64,000 bases of DNA, from positions 1,612,001 through 1,676,000 of the forward strand of contig CP114123.1 in assembly GCA_029959195.1 (NCBI GenBank), in the 5' to 3' direction. This DNA is from Dictyophora rubrovolvata. Lineage: Eukaryota > Basidiomycota > Agaricomycetes > Phallales > Phallaceae. The translations under genes were made by a program, and so were the position numbers. Below the pieces are notes generated by a model. That model made no database searches and was not told the origin of the DNA. It worked only from the letters and a program-made list of their open reading frames with translations. Of the stretch, positions 60,690 to 64,000 are shown piece after piece; position 1 is the first letter of the stretch; the number at the start of each line of letters is the position of its first letter.

Positions 60690-63600
60690 CTTCAATATCG
60701 GTGGGTAGACATTTAACCAAGCCTGCTTCACCTAGAGATAGCAGTTCGCCCGCGCCGGCGAGCGAACAGGACTCAGCCCACAAGTCCGATCACGATGCAG
60801 TCACGCAAGCCAACAACGGCACTACTAATAACCCGTCTACGTTTTCCACCATATCCGCTCTCACGGACGACAAGTCCCATCCCCGAACGCCGCCAATCTC
60901 AGATTCACCAGCCTCAGCTCAATCCTCTTCACCGCAATCTTCGGCACTGAAAGATAAATTTGGCACCGTCCGGATAAAGTCGGACTCAAGTCAGCAGGCT
61001 CCAAATGCCGAGGACAGTGCTGCAACTGCACATATCGAAGCCGAAGTTCAAAATGCAGATAATTCCGGTAGGACTAAAACTACTGTTACTATTACGGATC
61101 GACCTTTATCAGCCTCCTCGCCTCAAAATGGGCCACATTCAGATGTCAAAATTTCTCCGTCGATTAACACCATTCCCCTTGATCCTAAAATTTCATCATC
61201 ATCAACAACACCAACAGCAGCAACAGCAACTTCGGAGGTACCATGTTTTAAGGAACAAAAGAACCAAAATCCTAAATGCGATGCTGACCCTCAGAACATC
61301 ACCGTGCCTAGCGTGTCAAATGATTCAGAATTGGCCATGGAGAAGTTCGTCCGGATTATGCGTTGGGGAATGCTGGATTGCATCGACAATCGTCAGTCGG
61401 ATTTCGTCCGTTTGCGAGATGAAATAATGTCGTGGCGTAAAGTACTTGGGATATTTCTTTACGTCAACCTATCTTAACGTACTTACATCTGGTCCCCAGG
61501 AATTGAAAGCCTATACACGGGATTATCTGTATAGCCGCTTCAAAGACGATTCTTTTTCACGGCTGGCTGCTCAAGCGCAACAACAGCATCCCCATCAACG
61601 TGATCCCCCGCCTTCATCGGGGCCTCTTCCTCCTCCGTCTCGACATTACATCGTTTCCTGTGACACTGCCTATCGTGTCTCACCACCACCCCCACCACCA
61701 CCTTCCTCTTTTCAACATGGCCATGGCCTTCGCGACAGGTCTACTTCCCCCGACCCTGCTGCTGCAGAGCGCGACCGACCTAGCATGTCACGTTCCATAC
61801 CGCCGTATTCGGGCGTCCGTGATCATGATTCCCACGTTTATGAACGCGACAGAGACTTTGGCCATCGTTATCCATATCACGACCGCCCCAGAGATAAATA
61901 TCTTTCTCCCGAAAGAGAAAAAGATTATCACGCCCCTCCTCCGCCTCCTCACCCTCACCCCCACCTATCGCCCCATGCCGCAACAGCCGTGCCTTTGTCC
62001 AACGAGCGGAAACATTCAGTCTCGAATGGCGATCGAGATCGTGATAGACCCAAGTATCGTGACCCCACTAAACACGATCATGATTGGGAGGAGCAGCAGC
62101 GCCACCATCCAGTTCTCCCGTCAATCGACCGAGGAGACAGGTATTCTCGTGTCTCACCTATCACGCACGCACCTCCTTCACTACCCCCTCACTGCCATCC
62201 TGGTCCTTATCCACCGCAATATGGTTCTGATCATATTAATCGCGACAAGGAGCATTTTGAGCGTGACAGAGGAAGGGAAAAAATTTCACCGTCTATTCGG
62301 GGACGCGATATCATCACACCGCCATTGCAGCGTTCTGGGTCTCCTGGCGCATCGGGGACTCCTATCGGAATGCCCACGGGTCAGCACGGGCAAATCTATG
62401 GGTCTAATGTGGTGAATCCGAGCGTCAGCCCGACTATAGCTTCTGGTGGTAAGCAATTAGATGTCCATTCGTTGCTGAACCACAATAGTCATCATGGTGC
62501 GTATTACGAAATCTGACCGTTTTTTTTTCTTCTAACCGACATTTCAGGTGCTGTCCCAGGCATGATTTCTCAAGGCTTGGAGAAGGAATGGGAACGTAGG
62601 GAGAGGGAGCGCGAGCTTTCACCTAATTCTGCTACACTGCAGTCTTCTGGGGTGTCCCTCGGTATGCCGATATCCAATATGCCAATGTCATCAGGACCGC
62701 AAGCGGGCAGTGTTGTTGGCCCCGCTGGTTCAGCTAACAATGTTTCTCCTGCCGTACCCAATGTCGGATCTAATTCCATCGGAAGAAAAAGAAAAATTAC
62801 CATGGCTTGCAATTTTTGTCGTTGTGAGTGTCAATTCAGAATATTTTTTGGGGGGGAGGGAGTAGAAACATATTTATCGCTGATTATTATTTTTCTTTAG
62901 CTCGTAAACTTAAATGTGATGGTCTAAAACCAGCTTGTGGACAATGTACCAAGAGGGGGAACACCTGCGATTACCAGCAGCATGCTGTTGCCCAACAGGG
63001 TCCTTCTGGTGTCCCAAAGGACGCACCTATGAGTTCTTCTTCCCAGTCGCGAGATCACCTCGCAGGTCAACCAAGCGCGATTCTGCCTCCCACGCATGTA
63101 AGCGGCGGTCAACTGACCTCTCCTGGCTTGCGACATAGGGAACGGGGGTACGGGCGCGAAATGGAGAGAGACAGGGATGGTTCGTATTATCATTCAGGTC
63201 GACCTTATTCGCCGCCACCACAACAGCAACAGCAACAACAAGGAGGTCCCGGTCAGTCTCACGCTCATGCTTACCCTCAACAGGGTTATTCCTCTTCCTC
63301 CAATTATCCTCGTATTAGAGAAGGCTCTCCCCAGTCCCAACACCACGTCAACGCTCACGGTGCTACACATACTTGGCGGTATACGTCTCAGTCTCACGCT
63401 CAAGCTCATGCAGCCGCTACTAGAGATTCTGACGTGGACGAACTCATAGAAGACCTTTCTGAGCACGAAGAAAGAAACTCTGACATGCGTTCACGCGGTA
63501 TGAAATCCAGCAGTCATCGAGATTTCGCAACGCATGTAGTTTATGAACAGACTAATGGACCAGGTGGCATGAATTCAACTTCTGCAAATGGGCGTGGACG

Positions 63601-63944
63601 CGTCAGCGTTGATATGCTTATTGTCGAAGCTCTTGGTGAGGGAAGTTCATCTAACGGACCTTTAGAAGACGATAATAGGACTGGACCTGCTGCTATTGGT
63701 GCAAACGGAGGCCGAAATAGGGACGGAGTGAAAGACTCTGAGAAGGGACAACAGCATGTCAGCCAACCTCCAAATCAGGCTCAGCCACCTTCTTCTGGTC
63801 AAGGCGGACATTACGAATCTGGAAGTTGGTATGAAATGAGTGTGGGGGTTATCGATGTCGGGAGTGAAGGCGACAAGAAGAAACGGCTGAACAGACAAAG
63901 TGCCAATTATGGAAGCAAAGCTGTTGCATGCGTACATTGTCGAG
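59745..63944 (+). CDS. Septin-type GTPase domain fused to Zn2Cys6 cluster(s), 3' end outside window
   Basis: Five exons: 59745-60265, 60364-61441, 61500-62496, 62548-62823 and 62901-63944, then a gtaagc donor. About 1305 residues are visible in one frame. Residues 1-260 resemble a septin GTPase: P-loop GQRCVGKSS (27-35), DTPPL, and LPILARSD (G4, 161-168). A Ser-rich insert (about 275-499) precedes the septin-like C-terminal block MRWGMLDC and DFVRLRDEI (about 505-530), then LKAYTRDYLYSRF. The same exon runs on into Pro/His/Arg/Asp-rich sequence. A Zn2Cys6 cluster spans about 950-980 (CNFC, KC, AC, QC and TC cysteines). A second begins at about 1300 (ACVHCR). If real, this is a septin-transcription-factor fusion. 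Two overlapping genes are the alternative. Confidence 0.7.
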
Positions 63945-64000
63945 GTAAGCCAAATATCTAAATTGAAAAATAATATAAAAATTGTTAATATTGGTTTTGT

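Noticed and set aside
61600-62415. 271-codon open frame overlapping the septin/zinc gene in another frame
   Set aside because: It is a shadow of the repetitive Pro/His/Arg-rich exon; the in-frame reading joins family domains on both sides by good splice sites.

Overview
This window looks like nuclear DNA of an agaricomycete-type basidiomycete fungus. Genes are split by many short introns (mostly 49-80 bp) with GT-AG ends and CTNAC-like branch points. The identifiable proteins are conserved fungal housekeeping and signalling proteins, plus families common in mushrooms (wax-synthase-like MBOAT protein, F-box/LRR protein, sugar permease, Zn2Cys6 factor). I saw no virus-like element, CRISPR array or prokaryotic operon. 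Gene models were built by hand: exons were joined by eye at splice signals so that frame and family conservation both hold. Fully resolved models have total lengths divisible by three.

Layout. 1-2.35 kb: N-terminal part of a Cdc11/Nud1-like septation scaffold (minus strand, runs off the left edge). 3.1-26.8 kb is gene dense: wax-synthase-like protein, RPL17, CTK2 cyclin, G-patch protein, F-box protein, PQ-loop transporter, EAF6, RRP40, VPS37, PHB2, delta-COP (RET2), an ornithine cyclodeaminase-family gene, a sugar permease with about 24 exons and an acyl-CoA thioesterase with a peroxisomal-type C terminus. 27-48 kb is almost all minus strand: RICTOR (TORC2), MSH5 (meiotic MutS), an ornithine-cyclodeaminase pseudogene, SLA2 (endocytosis) and CDC25 (Ras exchange factor). 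47.9-52.2 kb is a gap with no gene I can support. It is followed by a HIT zinc-finger gene (52.2-53.0), another gap, RPT5 (54.6-56.3), a 3.4 kb gap, and a large plus-strand gene that leaves the right edge.

Three things stand out. First, the right-edge gene joins a divergent septin-type GTPase domain in one frame to one Zn2Cys6 cluster and the start of a second. Second, the intact cyclodeaminase gene at 20.3-21.4 kb carries behind it a relic of the first exon and intron of MSH5, while the copy still beside MSH5 at 37.4-38.2 kb is decayed. This indicates that an OCD-MSH5 segment was duplicated and the copy at the original site was then lost. Third, the window is rich in unusual splicing: micro-exons of 3, 4, 8, 9, 10 and 12 nt, and two GC-AG introns, one of which is stop-free and in frame.

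Most genes act in basic cell processes: translation, RNA decay, transcription elongation, chromatin, secretion, endosomal sorting, proteasome, TORC2, Ras and endocytosis. Neighbours are not obviously co-functional. Several pairs sit head to head with under 70 bp between start codons.
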